Assembly: GCA_014728035.1 (NCBI GenBank)
Contig: WJMJ01000079.1
Coordinates: 1 to 64,000, forward strand
From: Promethearchaeota archaeon
GTDB taxonomy: Archaea; Asgardarchaeota; Thorarchaeia; Thorarchaeales; Thorarchaeaceae
Reading direction: 5' to 3'
DNA: 64,000 nt
Shown: positions 19,120 through 28,130 of the stretch, one piece after another
Numbering within the stretch: position 1 is the stretch's first letter
Layout of the letters: each line of letters begins with the position of its first letter
Notes under the pieces: generated by a model
Seen by the model: only the letters and a program-made list of their open reading frames with translations
What the model was told of the DNA's origin: nothing
Databases searched by the model: none
Program-made: the position numbers and the translations under genes

Positions 19120-19703
19120 GTCATCTTAAAGGGTTTTGATGAAGAACTTCTAGAATCAATACCAAGCTGTTTCTGTTTTTCAATGGTTCTACTTACCAAA
19201 TCAGTGAAAAGTTCTGTAATGTTTTCTCCCGTTTTTGCTGATGTTTCATAATGTTTAACGCCAAGCCAATTACTAATCATTTCTCCGGCTTCTGGTGGCA
19301 CTAATCTGTCTGACCTATCTATCTTATTAGCTACAACTGATACAGCAGCATTGGGACAGACTGTAATAAACTTTGTATACCATTCTCCCAAATCAAGAAA
19401 AGTTTGGGGCCGAGTTACATCATAGACAATTATTGCCATTGTTGCACCAGCCATATACCTTCTACGCAATTCATTATAGGTGGGTTGACCAGCGAGATCC
19501 CAGAGAACAATTCTAGCAGACACTCTGCTTCCATCGGGCATTTCAACATCTACATTCTTTACAGCAAAAGTGGTTCCGATGGTCATAATGTACCGTTCAC
19601 TGAAACTATCTTCTGTATATCGCTTGATACAGGATGTCTTGCCTACAGCACCATCTCCAAGAGCTACTAGTTTGAACATGTGGGAGATTTGTTCTGTTGA
19701 CAC
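19116..19703 (-). CDS. Ras/Rab-like small GTPase
   Basis: Single-domain small GTP-binding protein of eukaryotic type, 195 residues. All G motifs are visible: G1 GDGAVGKTS (16-24), the switch-I Thr in TIGTTF, G3 WDLAGQ, G4 NKID and G5 ETSAKTG. WDLAGQ rather than DTAGQ is common in archaeal and some Rab/Roco-like GTPases. The C-terminus (SKPFKMT) has no cysteine, so no prenylation site is evident; membrane recruitment would need another means, perhaps the co-translated membrane protein. Such GTPases are abundant in Asgard archaea and support that placement. Confidence 0.9.
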   Translation of the reverse strand: MSTEQISHMFKLVALGDGAVGKTSCIKRYTEDSFSERYIMTIGTTFAVKNVDVEMPDGSRVSARIVLWDLAGQPTYNELRRRYMAGATMAIIVYDVTRPQTFLDLGEWYTKFITVCPNAAVSVVANKIDRSDRLVPPEAGEMISNWLGVKHYETSAKTGENITELFTDLVSRTIEKQKQLGIDSRSSSSKPFKMT

Positions 19704-19925
19704 GGCAGATTCATCCTAGACTGGTTCAAGTTATTAGAGTTGCAACCAACATTTAATCATTCTGGATAATGTATAAATGATATATGAATATTCATTGCTT
19801 GTGCATAACTATTGCAATTGCTAATGAATTACACTGTTTGAGCGAATTTGAGAGTTAAAGCACCAAAGGCTTTTCTTGACGGTTTGCTACCTCATCTTGA
19901 GTATAGGTATTATTGGTGATGAATT

Positions 19926-20588
19926 ATGGCTGAAGAATTTCTGGGTCGTTTAACTGAAATTGAAAAGAGTATCCAAGGGCTTGGAGAAACGCTGAAAAGA
20001 ATGGTAACAATCCTTACTACTGTTACAGAGGTCAAGTCTGAATTAAGAGTTGCAAAAACTGAGATTATTGACGCAATAAATTCTAGTGCTACTAGTGTTA
20101 CTCCCCCTCCATCTACCGAAACCATCAGTAGTGAAGATATAGCACAAACTGTGAAGGGTGAATTCGAAGAACTTTACACATTCATTGAAACTTCTATCAA
20201 GAGTATGAAGGAGGAGATAATGGAAGAAATAGACAATCTACCTACTCCCGCTCCTGCCCCTACTGTTACTTCTGAGGCAAGCAGCATCCCAGCACAAACT
20301 CCAGCTGGCGTTAGTACTCCGCCAGATAAAGCAATGAAAATTGCTGATTTACTTGATGATATTATTGGATCATTGAAGATGGGCTGTGTTGCAGGAGAAG
20401 TATTAGAACTCATGAATGAAACCAAGGGGGAAATCCAGAAGCTTGTTGAAAGCGATCCAATTACCGTGAAAATTGACAAGTGGGCTGGCATCGTCAGTAG
20501 TTATAGCAAAAGACATGAAGTTAAAGCTAGAGATGTATTGGCTATAAAGAAAGAGCTCCGTGAGGAAATTAAGAAATATCGTCCGTAG
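19926..20588 (+). CDS. Hypothetical protein with coiled coils and a Pro/Thr linker
   Basis: Not recognised. The N-terminal 60 residues form an amphipathic helix likely to be a coiled coil (LTEIEKSIQGLGETLKRM), followed by a second helical stretch, a low-complexity Pro/Ala/Thr linker (TPAPAPTVTSEASS) and a C-terminal helical domain of about 90 residues starting at DKAMKIADLLDD. No transmembrane segment. It lies among two GTPase genes and a CBS protein, which hints at a regulatory or scaffold role but proves nothing. Confidence 0.6.
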   Translation: MAEEFLGRLTEIEKSIQGLGETLKRMVTILTTVTEVKSELRVAKTEIIDAINSSATSVTPPPSTETISSEDIAQTVKGEFEELYTFIETSIKSMKEEIMEEIDNLPTPAPAPTVTSEASSIPAQTPAGVSTPPDKAMKIADLLDDIIGSLKMGCVAGEVLELMNETKGEIQKLVESDPITVKIDKWAGIVSSYSKRHEVKARDVLAIKKELREEIKKYRP

Positions 20589-20615
20589 TCAATTTATCCC
20601 ATAATGTACTCTTAT

Positions 20616-21047
20616 CTATTCCTCAGAGTCCTCGGAAGGTTCGAAGGCCTCCGAGGCTCCATCAGCTATCATTTTCATGGTAGCTAGAACACGAAGGAGG
20701 TCTCCTGCAGTTACAATCCCTACCATTACTTCTCCATCAATTACTGGGATGTGTTTATTTCCAGTATTATTCATCAACAAAACCACTTGGCCCAAGTCCG
20801 CATCGGGCCCAATCGATACAACCGGTGAGCTCATTATATCTTCTAGATTCAAAGAGTGATAAACGTCATCTGAGAGTAATTGTGCTGCTATAATATCACG
20901 TTGTGTTACTATTCCCGTTACAACCTCATTCTTAGTAACAACCAGACTGCCAATATCCTCAGCAGCCATTAATTTTGCAGCTTTCACAACTGGTGTATCC
21001 ACTTCTGCAGTGATGATAATTTCGGTCATGAAATCTTGGACTTTCAT
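20616..21047 (-). CDS. Tandem CBS-domain protein
   Basis: A 143-residue protein made of two CBS domains, each with the T/S-x-D motif (GIVTQRDI and GIVTAGDLL). CBS pairs bind adenine nucleotides or related ligands and act as energy or ligand sensors. There is no fused enzyme or DNA-binding domain, so its partner is unknown. It ends in an acidic tail. It is followed, on the same strand after a 38-base gap upstream, by a small GTPase gene. Confidence 0.88.
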   Translation of the reverse strand: MKVQDFMTEIIITAEVDTPVVKAAKLMAAEDIGSLVVTKNEVVTGIVTQRDIIAAQLLSDDVYHSLNLEDIMSSPVVSIGPDADLGQVVLLMNNTGNKHIPVIDGEVMVGIVTAGDLLRVLATMKMIADGASEAFEPSEDSEE

Positions 21048-21085
21048 TGATCATTCTCCAATGGATCTTGATTATGATATCGTTA

Positions 21086-21688
21086 TTATAACTCGGTTCG
21101 CGACTTTTCAATTAGTGTTCTCTTCAAAATTTTTTCAGCAAGTGTTTTGAACACAGAATCTACAGATTCACCGGACTTTGCTGAAGTTTCATAATAACTA
21201 GCTTGGAACCAGTCTCGCAACATTATACCTGGCTCAACCGGAACCATTCTACTATCTTTCAAATCAATCTTATTTGCACAAATACATACGTCGGCCTCAG
21301 GACATGCTTCCCGAAATGATTCAAACCAGTTATTCATCGCCATGAAGGTTTCCGGACGTGTTACATCATATACTATAACTGCTCCTGCTGCACCATTCAT
21401 GAATTGACGTCTTAATTCTCTATATGTTGCCTGTCCGCCCATATCCCACAATACAAGTCGTACGTTTCTTTTCTCACCGTCATCGGCTATTACTACTTCA
21501 TCATTTGTGGCAAAGGTTGTTCCAATTGTTTGTTTATATTCCTCATCAAATACATTTTCAGTGTAACGTCGGATTAATGCTGTTTTTCCAACAGATGCTT
21601 CTCCTAATAGAACTACTCGAAACTTATATCCATCAAATCCTTCCCCGTATGAAACACCTTTACTTGAGGTTCTATCATTGTCCGACAC
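21086..21688 (-). CDS. Ras/Rab-like small GTPase
   Basis: Second eukaryote-like small GTPase, 200 residues, similar to the one at 19116-19703 and probably a paralogue. G1 GEASVGKTA, switch-I TIGTTF, G3 WDMGGQ, G4 NKID and G5 ETSAKSG are all present. The last residues are charged and lack cysteine, so no prenylation motif. GTG start with GGGAG about 8 bases upstream. The two GTPase genes bracket a coiled-coil gene and the CBS gene. Confidence 0.9.
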   Translation of the reverse strand: MSDNDRTSSKGVSYGEGFDGYKFRVVLLGEASVGKTALIRRYTENVFDEEYKQTIGTTFATNDEVVIADDGEKRNVRLVLWDMGGQATYRELRRQFMNGAAGAVIVYDVTRPETFMAMNNWFESFREACPEADVCICANKIDLKDSRMVPVEPGIMLRDWFQASYYETSAKSGESVDSVFKTLAEKILKRTLIEKSRTEL

Positions 21689-21787
21689 GAGTATATCTCC
21701 CTATCTTACGGTTAGTCAAAAGCGTTCTATATATTTTTTTTAGTTTTGACTATTTGTGGCAGTTTCTATTCCTTAGTATCTTTCTTA

Positions 21788-21824
21788 ACCCTAAAAAGTA
21801 TACGTGGGAGAGAGTCTCTCTCCC
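21788..21824 (-). terminator. Hairpin downstream of pheT
   Basis: A strong stem GGGAGAGA / TCTCTCCC lies just past the pheT stop on the minus strand and is followed in that direction by a T-containing stretch (TATACTTTTTAG). Confidence 0.5.
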
Positions 21825-21832
21825 CAATAGTA

Positions 21833-23506
21833 TTACCATTGATTATTTCTTGGCAGATTCAATTCAAATCCGACGACAGGCATTCCAATTTTAAATGCTT
21901 GGAGAACTTCGGGTGCGATTTCTCCAATAATACCTCTTGATTTCTCCTTGATTATAATTTCAGCACATCTACCAGCAATAAATGAGGGGTCTTCTTTTCT
22001 CTTGAATTCAAAGTGGCCCCGAAGACCGAGATTTCTCAATAGGAAACCCACCTCATTAATCAAATCTGTTACATTCACAGTGGTGTCACTAGTAATACCA
22101 CATATTGCAGGAATCTGTTGACATCTTGTTTCTGCTCTTTGGTCAGGAATTACTATATCTCCCACTTCGAAGACTTTCTGTGGATAATCTGCATGTTGAT
22201 TTTGTGATGTGAAATCTAGTAGAACTGGAAGCAAGGAATTCCGTAAGATGGAATAGTCTCTGCTTTTTGGATTTGAAGTTTTCACCAAGGCTCTATCACG
22301 ATTCATCTTTTCGTTCATAATCTCAGGAGAACTCATAATGAAACTGAGAATCTCTTGATATCCGATTCCAATCATTAAGTCTCGTGTTTTATTTTTTAGT
22401 CGAGATATGGGAAGGAGTTTTCCAGTTGTCATTGTTTCTGGCATTGTTGGCTCAATATTATTGAATCCATAACCAATAGCAATATCCTCAATGATATCTA
22501 CGTCATGAAGGATATCCGTTCTATATGCTGGTACCTTTACTTCAACAGATCCATTTCCAATTGATTTTGCACCATAACACATTCTTTTGAGTGCTTTGAC
22601 AATTTGAGTTGATTTCAAATCTAAACCCAGTAAATCTCTTACTTGATCCCGATGAATCTCTCTAATCTTAGGTGAAAGATCGGGGGTTTCCCATATATCA
22701 CCATCAGGATATCTGATGGTTACGGATTGTACTTTTCCACCTCTTTCTGCAATAGCAGCAGTGATGATATTCAATGCTTGATTAACGGTTGGTATATGGG
22801 TTCCTGTTACTTCTACAAAGATATCTTGGGTTGTTTCTGTAATCCTACCTAAGTCATTACTATTGATTACTGGGGGTAAACTAAGAATCCCATCATCAGA
22901 ATCGATGAGGAGTGGCCATTTCTTGAAATCAGAAATAATTGGACCAAATATTATTCCTTTATCATGTTCTTTCATGATAGTCGGACCGTTCATTACTTTT
23001 TCATGACCTAATGGCACGAATTGGATTTTCTTTGGACTTTCAAGCCGGTAATGAATTGGGAACTTGATATCTTCGTACACATACAAACCAATACTAGCTT
23101 TCTTTCTGTTTCTTCCATGAGTTGCAGTCAAACTCTCTTGCAGGTGCATATACTCCTTTACAAGTTCTTCATCAATTATAGCACCTTTGATGATACTACA
23201 TGCAATATATGGACGAATCTTCTCTAACCCCTCACCTACAACTATCTCCTTTCCTGACTTTGTTACTTTCATTTTAGGGAGTCCTTTCTGGATTCCCATG
23301 AAAGATTTTACTGCTCTTGCAATACCCTCTGCAGAAAGCATATCCTGTCTATCTGGATTGACTTCTATCTCTATATTATTCCCGTCTATTTTTTCTATCT
23401 CTGCTTTTATCAAGAATAACGTATCTTCTAATTCTTCTATTGATAGTTTTTTTCCAATTAGGTCAAGGAGACTATCTAATCTACATTCTACAATCATATC
23501 GCTCAC
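21833..23506 (-). CDS. pheT: Phenylalanyl-tRNA synthetase beta subunit
   Basis: Large subunit of the alpha2-beta2 class II synthetase charging tRNA-Phe. Length 557 is the archaeal/eukaryotic size (bacterial PheT is about 790). The B3/B4-like domain, a B5 domain (RDQVRDLLGLDLKS) and a catalytic-like C-terminal core are recognisable, including the MPETMTTGKLLP stretch. Its start directly follows the pheS stop, so both are one operon on the minus strand. Confidence 0.94.
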   Translation of the reverse strand: MSDMIVECRLDSLLDLIGKKLSIEELEDTLFLIKAEIEKIDGNNIEIEVNPDRQDMLSAEGIARAVKSFMGIQKGLPKMKVTKSGKEIVVGEGLEKIRPYIACSIIKGAIIDEELVKEYMHLQESLTATHGRNRKKASIGLYVYEDIKFPIHYRLESPKKIQFVPLGHEKVMNGPTIMKEHDKGIIFGPIISDFKKWPLLIDSDDGILSLPPVINSNDLGRITETTQDIFVEVTGTHIPTVNQALNIITAAIAERGGKVQSVTIRYPDGDIWETPDLSPKIREIHRDQVRDLLGLDLKSTQIVKALKRMCYGAKSIGNGSVEVKVPAYRTDILHDVDIIEDIAIGYGFNNIEPTMPETMTTGKLLPISRLKNKTRDLMIGIGYQEILSFIMSSPEIMNEKMNRDRALVKTSNPKSRDYSILRNSLLPVLLDFTSQNQHADYPQKVFEVGDIVIPDQRAETRCQQIPAICGITSDTTVNVTDLINEVGFLLRNLGLRGHFEFKRKEDPSFIAGRCAEIIIKEKSRGIIGEIAPEVLQAFKIGMPVVGFELNLPRNNQW

Positions 23507-25012
23507 CTATGGTATGAAATATTTCCTTCTTATCCAACTCAGGTCTCGGGAGTAGAGTTCTCTAATATCATCTATTCCCATAGCTGCCATGTATAATCTA
23601 CCTGATCCAATTCCCCACGCAAGAACTGAATCTTTGATTCCCAGAGGATATGTTACTTCTGGCCTGAAAATTCCTCCAGGTGCAACTTCAATCCATCCAA
23701 GTTTATCGTGTTTTGCAAATCCTTCTATGCTTGGCTCTGTGAAAGGAAATTGACCTGGTTTGAATTTCAACTTCTTAATTCCTACACGGGTACAAATTTC
23801 TCTGATATATCCCATTAGGTCTCGAAGAGTGAGTCCCTTATCCATTATAATACCTTCACATTGATTGAATTCCTGTGCATGTCGTGCACTAAGGGTCTCA
23901 GATCTGAAATTTCGTTCAATAATGAACATCTTCTGAGGTGACTCTCTATGTTCTGATAAATATCTGAGAGAAACTGGAGTTGTGTGTGAACGAAGACAGA
24001 GTCTAGTAGTTACTTCTTTACTGAATGGGGCCTCCCAACCAATAGAACCTGTATCTCCTCCGTCTTCGTGAACTTTCTTCACCTGTTTGTAATGTTTCTC
24101 GTCGATGATGGAACCATGGTCATAGGGTTTGTGCACTCTGAATTGGTCCTGTTCTTCTCTTGCAACATGATCTTGTGGTACAAAAAGAACATCGTTATTC
24201 CAGAATTCTGTTTCCACATACGGTCCAAACCACTCTGTGAATCCAAGACCAATGAGAATTTCTCGAAGCCAGTCATTGAATTCCGCATAGGGGTGTTTTC
24301 TTCCATAATTGATGTGAGGTGGTTGAATTTCTACATTAAATGGTTTGAAATCCTTTCCTTTCCATTTTCCTGTTTTAAGAATCTCTGCAGACAGGTCCGC
24401 AATGCCATCAATTGTATCTTCAAGAAGATCGGAGATTTCTTCTTCTTTATCTTTGATGATTTCTGTTTCAAATTTCTTGGTAATACTAGACAAGATGAGC
24501 TTTCTATCCTCGGCAGTTTTAATGCCTTTTGCGAGTGACTTTGGGATTTCTTCTTTTGAACTCAGCTTTGTCAATATTGCTTCGACATCTGAATTTGCTT
24601 CATCAGTATTTGTTTGAAAGAGGGTTTTCCCATCAGACTTTGTAATTTTTAGCCAACCATTTTTTCTTGACCAGCTTATTGCGATTCCTTTCTCTTTTTG
24701 AGATATTCCTGCTCTTGAAACTGCTTCATCCATGGTTGCCTGCCCTCCAAGTTCCTTAACGGCCTTGAAGAGACGAACTTCAGGAAGTCCTTTCTCTGCG
24801 TATGTTCTTCCTTCATCTGTCAGTGAGTAAGATACTATCTCAATGATTTCCAATTCCACAAGTTCTCTTTGAGCAAGTGAATTAAGAATCGATACGATGC
24901 GTTCTTCTTTTTGTCCAAGATGTTCAGCCAGTTTTGAAGCCTCGATTCTTTTACTTATCTCAGTTAGTTGAGTTAGAACCGACCTCTCTCCTTCTGTCAG
25001 CTGCTCATTCAT
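23507..25012 (-). CDS. pheS: Phenylalanyl-tRNA synthetase alpha subunit
   Basis: Catalytic subunit that activates phenylalanine and aminoacylates tRNA-Phe. The N-terminal third is the winged-helix-like region typical of archaeal and eukaryotic PheS (two units). The class II core follows, with motif 2 around FIIERNFRSETLSARHAQEF and motif 3 GIGSGRLYMA near the C-terminus. Length 501 is normal for this type. ATG start with GAGTGAT upstream. Confidence 0.95.
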   Translation of the reverse strand: MNEQLTEGERSVLTQLTEISKRIEASKLAEHLGQKEERIVSILNSLAQRELVELEIIEIVSYSLTDEGRTYAEKGLPEVRLFKAVKELGGQATMDEAVSRAGISQKEKGIAISWSRKNGWLKITKSDGKTLFQTNTDEANSDVEAILTKLSSKEEIPKSLAKGIKTAEDRKLILSSITKKFETEIIKDKEEEISDLLEDTIDGIADLSAEILKTGKWKGKDFKPFNVEIQPPHINYGRKHPYAEFNDWLREILIGLGFTEWFGPYVETEFWNNDVLFVPQDHVAREEQDQFRVHKPYDHGSIIDEKHYKQVKKVHEDGGDTGSIGWEAPFSKEVTTRLCLRSHTTPVSLRYLSEHRESPQKMFIIERNFRSETLSARHAQEFNQCEGIIMDKGLTLRDLMGYIREICTRVGIKKLKFKPGQFPFTEPSIEGFAKHDKLGWIEVAPGGIFRPEVTYPLGIKDSVLAWGIGSGRLYMAAMGIDDIRELYSRDLSWIRRKYFIP

Positions 25013-25253
25013 ATATCACTCAAAACTCCTGTTACTCTATAATGGTGATGGGGAATAGCCATTAACGGTTTATCAACTGGATAGAAAGAATCACTTACTA
25101 GAGTGATGTAAATTGGCGGTACATCCCTTCTTCACCTGTTAAATGGAATCAAATATGTTTCCTTTTAAAATCTTCTTACAAGGTAGGTTTTCACGTACAT
25201 AGAAGAATTAATCATATTTTGAAAAGGGATAAAGAAAACTCTGAGGTTGACAC

Positions 25254-25811
25254 ATGGTTAAACTGTTGGATGCTATCGTTGTCGTGGATGTAGAAGCGAC
25301 TTGTTGGGAAGGTAAGGCACCCCAAGATCAACAAAGCGAAATTATAGAAATTGGACTATGTTTACTAGACTTGGATAGTCTTTCGCTTTCTGAGAAATGT
25401 GGCATCTTAGTTAAACCAATCATGTCCAGCGTTAGCGATTTCTGTACTAAGCTAACAACACTAACGCAAAAACAAGTAGATAAAGGAATATCCTTCAAAG
25501 AAGCGTGTGAAATACTAATTGAGAAATACCATACTAAGAAACGAACATGGGCGAGCTATGGGGCTTACGATCGGCTGCAATTCGAACGTCAATGCAAATC
25601 TTTTGGTATCCCCTATCCATTTGGTTCAAATCATATTAACGTGAAGAATCTTTATGCTTTATTAACCAAAAAATCACGTGAAGTAGGAATGAAAAGAGCT
25701 TTGGATGAATTAGGTATCTCTTTGGAGGGAACTCATCATCGAGGACAGGATGATGCCTGGAATATTGGTAAAATTCTTCTGAAGATATTAGATACTGCTA
25801 GGTCTTTGTAG
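25254..25811 (+). CDS. DEDDh exonuclease, ERI-1/KapD-like
   Basis: 3'-5' exonuclease of the DnaQ superfamily, 185 residues and a single domain. ExoI is VVDVEATCWEG with D12 and E14; ERI-1/3'hExo and bacterial KapD share this DVEATCWE form. Later come the acidic GAYDRLQFERQC segment (ExoII) and HHRGQDDAWN (ExoIII, His and Asp). In eukaryotes relatives trim histone mRNA, siRNA and 5.8S rRNA; here an RNA-trimming role is inference. ATG start preceded by GAGGTTGAC. Confidence 0.82.
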   Translation: MVKLLDAIVVVDVEATCWEGKAPQDQQSEIIEIGLCLLDLDSLSLSEKCGILVKPIMSSVSDFCTKLTTLTQKQVDKGISFKEACEILIEKYHTKKRTWASYGAYDRLQFERQCKSFGIPYPFGSNHINVKNLYALLTKKSREVGMKRALDELGISLEGTHHRGQDDAWNIGKILLKILDTARSL

Positions 25812-25943
25812 CGGTGCAATCGCTAATTGTATAAGACATAATGTTAAAATACCGTCCCAGAAGCTTCTAATCCGATTACAGTCGGAGACCTCTTATTCTT
25901 GACGTTATCCGTCCTACAGCTTTGATTAGAAAGGTGAAACATA

Positions 25944-27020
25944 CTGAATATACAACGACATCAACTGAAACGCAAAATTGCGAAACTAAAGGCGTACAAA
26001 GGTCGACATAGTTCATTTACCACATTGTATATTCCACCATCCAAAAATTTGATTGATGTAATCAGTTTTGTTCGTGATGAATTGGCTGGCGCTGAGAATA
26101 TCAAAAGCAAAGCAAATCGCAAAAACGTTCAAGATAATTTGAATGCTATTCTTACTGAACTTACCACTATCTCCGACCTTCCTGAAAATGGGATTGCTTT
26201 CTTTTTTGGTATTATCGAAGAAGGCGGAACAACTGAAGAGATTCGTGAAATCGTAGTCCCTCCAGCCCCAATTTCTCAGTTTATCTATCTATGTGGTAAA
26301 GAGTTCATCACGGAAGAACTCGAAGATATGGCTCAACCAAAAAGTCTGGTAGTTATTGTTCTTATTGAAGGTGGAAAGATGACGATTGGATATCTTCGTG
26401 GAAAGAGTATCGAGCTAATTCGGGATGATGATTTCTATATCATTGGGAAAACTCGTGCTGGAGGTCAGAGTGCAAAGAGATATCTTCGTTTAAGAGAGGA
26501 ACGTATGGATGCGTTCTTCAAGCATGTAGCTAAGACACTCAATGAATTACTTGTTGATAATGTTGACAATGTGGATGCTATCGTTTTGGGAGGAAATACA
26601 ATTCGAGCTCAAGAGTTTCTTGAACGAGGTGATCTTGACTATCGTCTTCGAGAAAAGGTTGTAGAGAATATTATTCCAGTGAGTGTCATTGACGAAACTG
26701 GCCTTTATCAAGCAATGAAAGAAGCATCAAGGCTCTTACGAGAAACGGAGATTTATGCAGAACGTGAGATGTGGGAAAGTTTCATGCAAGATTTGATGAA
26801 AGGCCATTCTACAGCTGCATACGGTGAAAAGGAAGTCATGGATGCATTACATCAAGGACGTATTGATACAATTCTGATATTGGAAGGAGACCCACGAATT
26901 GATGAATTAATAGATGAGGTAGAAAATTACGGGTCTGAAATTATGATATTCTCCCCTCAAACTGAGTCTGGTGCCCAATTGAAATCCTTTGGTGGTATAG
27001 CTGCAAAATTGAGATGGTAA
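25944..27020 (+). CDS. prf1: Peptide chain release factor aRF1, apparent CTG start
   Basis: Class I release factor that reads all three stop codons and triggers peptidyl-tRNA hydrolysis. The ORF track starts at TTG 26025, but the frame is open upstream to a stop at 25935-25937 and encodes RHQLKRKIAKLKAYKGRHSS, the expected aRF1 N-terminal helix. No ATG, GTG or TTG lies there; CTG 25944 is 6 bases after a perfect AGGTGA. Domain 1 has the NIKS codon-recognition motif (AENIKSKANR) and domain 2 has the GGQ catalytic motif (TRAGGQSAKR). About 358 residues is shorter than the usual ~410: the C-domain zinc-ribbon minidomain appears absent. NIKS plus GGQ exclude pelota. Confidence 0.88.
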   Translation: MNIQRHQLKRKIAKLKAYKGRHSSFTTLYIPPSKNLIDVISFVRDELAGAENIKSKANRKNVQDNLNAILTELTTISDLPENGIAFFFGIIEEGGTTEEIREIVVPPAPISQFIYLCGKEFITEELEDMAQPKSLVVIVLIEGGKMTIGYLRGKSIELIRDDDFYIIGKTRAGGQSAKRYLRLREERMDAFFKHVAKTLNELLVDNVDNVDAIVLGGNTIRAQEFLERGDLDYRLREKVVENIIPVSVIDETGLYQAMKEASRLLRETEIYAEREMWESFMQDLMKGHSTAAYGEKEVMDALHQGRIDTILILEGDPRIDELIDEVENYGSEIMIFSPQTESGAQLKSFGGIAAKLRW

Positions 27021-27022
27021 CA

Positions 27023-27439
27023 CTACCTATCTTTTGGTACCTTTGGGATGTCCTTCAGAGTCTTAATATCTTCAGACCATTTAGTAATTTCTTCAAGAAT
27101 AGTTTCCATGTATTGGCTAAGTGCATCATAGAATCTATGTAGATGTTCTGAACGTAATTTTCCAGACTTTGATCTATAATCATCAACTCGTTTTGGTAAT
27201 CCTTTTTCCCACTTTTTTAGAAGCAATTCAGCTTTTCTATCTTTTAGCAATTTTCTCGCAAGTCTGCTTTTTGAAGCTAATTCTATTAATTCTTCAATAC
27301 CTCTTTGTATTGATATTGTATTTACCACTAATTGCTTTGCATCAGCTTTCTTATCAGCACTACGAGAAGAATAGTATACATACTTGAGGTCTCGTTTTAC
27401 TAGTAATACTTGGTTTTGGAAGCTCCTCAATTCGCGCAT
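27023..27439 (-). CDS. Hypothetical helical protein
   Basis: A 138-residue, highly charged, mostly helical protein with no cysteines, no membrane segment and no motif I recognise. Helices such as GIEELIELASKSRLARKLL and SQYMETILEEITKW suggest a helical bundle or coiled coil. It lies 36 bases downstream of the Cas4-like gene pair on the same strand and ends 3 bases from the convergent aRF1 gene, so it is likely the last gene of the MFS/Cas4-like operon. Confidence 0.6.
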   Translation of the reverse strand: MRELRSFQNQVLLVKRDLKYVYYSSRSADKKADAKQLVVNTISIQRGIEELIELASKSRLARKLLKDRKAELLLKKWEKGLPKRVDDYRSKSGKLRSEHLHRFYDALSQYMETILEEITKWSEDIKTLKDIPKVPKDR

Positions 27440-27475
27440 GGTATTACCTCTGCATACAAAGACATTATTCTTTTG

Positions 27476-28126
27476 CTAATAGATTGAATATTGGCAAATT
27501 CCGTTTTTAGAATATGGGCACGGTCTGCACTTTTCGCCTGGTTCTGCTATTGGTTTTCTAGAACCAAACCAAATCTCATCCAAGCGTTTCAGTTCTCTCA
27601 GTATCCATTTTTGGTCATACTTCTGGGTGAAAGCTTCTCCAAAATCACATGATATACAATCTGTTGTATTTCTATTGTTTTCACAACGAGCGGCATGCTG
27701 TTGCAAACAATATATTATTACTAGTTTTGTTTTCGAGCAGGAGGCGCCGCTTTCTTGAATCGCTTGAGCATATAATGCAGCTTGGAACATGTCTTCTTTT
27801 CGAGCTTCTCTTGGTAGGTATTTGATTGGAAACTTTCTTTCTATCATCAGGTCAAGAATTGGTGCCTCTTCAAAATGAAGAACGGCCTGGTCAAATCTAC
27901 CTTTGTATCTATGGCCAATTGAAATTACTGATTCTTCACTAAACAAAAAATATTGCTTATCCCTGACCTTGGAGGGTGTTTGTTTGAGAAATGAATTGAG
28001 ATCTATACGTGCTGGTCTAGCTCGGAACATAATGGATTTAACCGAACCTGGGATACCTCCTGAAATCAGAATTATAAGAATGATAGTGCATATAATAAAT
28101 AATCCAAGGAACAATGCAGACGACAA
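27476..28126 (-). CDS. Cas4/RecB-like nuclease, C-terminal part with N-terminal membrane anchor
   Basis: Residues 4-23 form one transmembrane segment. The rest resembles the second part of a Cas4-type PD-(D/E)XK nuclease: YKGRFDQAV (active-site Asp), LMIERK (E-x-K) and FQAALYAQAI (motif with Gln), then a C-terminal CRPCPYSKNGIC segment giving three of the four Cys that bind the Fe-S cluster in Cas4. The missing N-terminal part, with the first Cys, is encoded by the gene immediately upstream. An additional Cys-rich stretch (CENNRNTTDCISC) is present. TTG start at 28126 is four bases after the upstream stop. No cas genes or CRISPR array are nearby. Function unknown; DNA end processing is possible. 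Confidence 0.65.
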   Translation of the reverse strand: MSSALFLGLFIICTIILIILISGGIPGSVKSIMFRARPARIDLNSFLKQTPSKVRDKQYFLFSEESVISIGHRYKGRFDQAVLHFEEAPILDLMIERKFPIKYLPREARKEDMFQAALYAQAIQESGASCSKTKLVIIYCLQQHAARCENNRNTTDCISCDFGEAFTQKYDQKWILRELKRLDEIWFGSRKPIAEPGEKCRPCPYSKNGICQYSIY

Positions 28127-28130
28127 GTAA

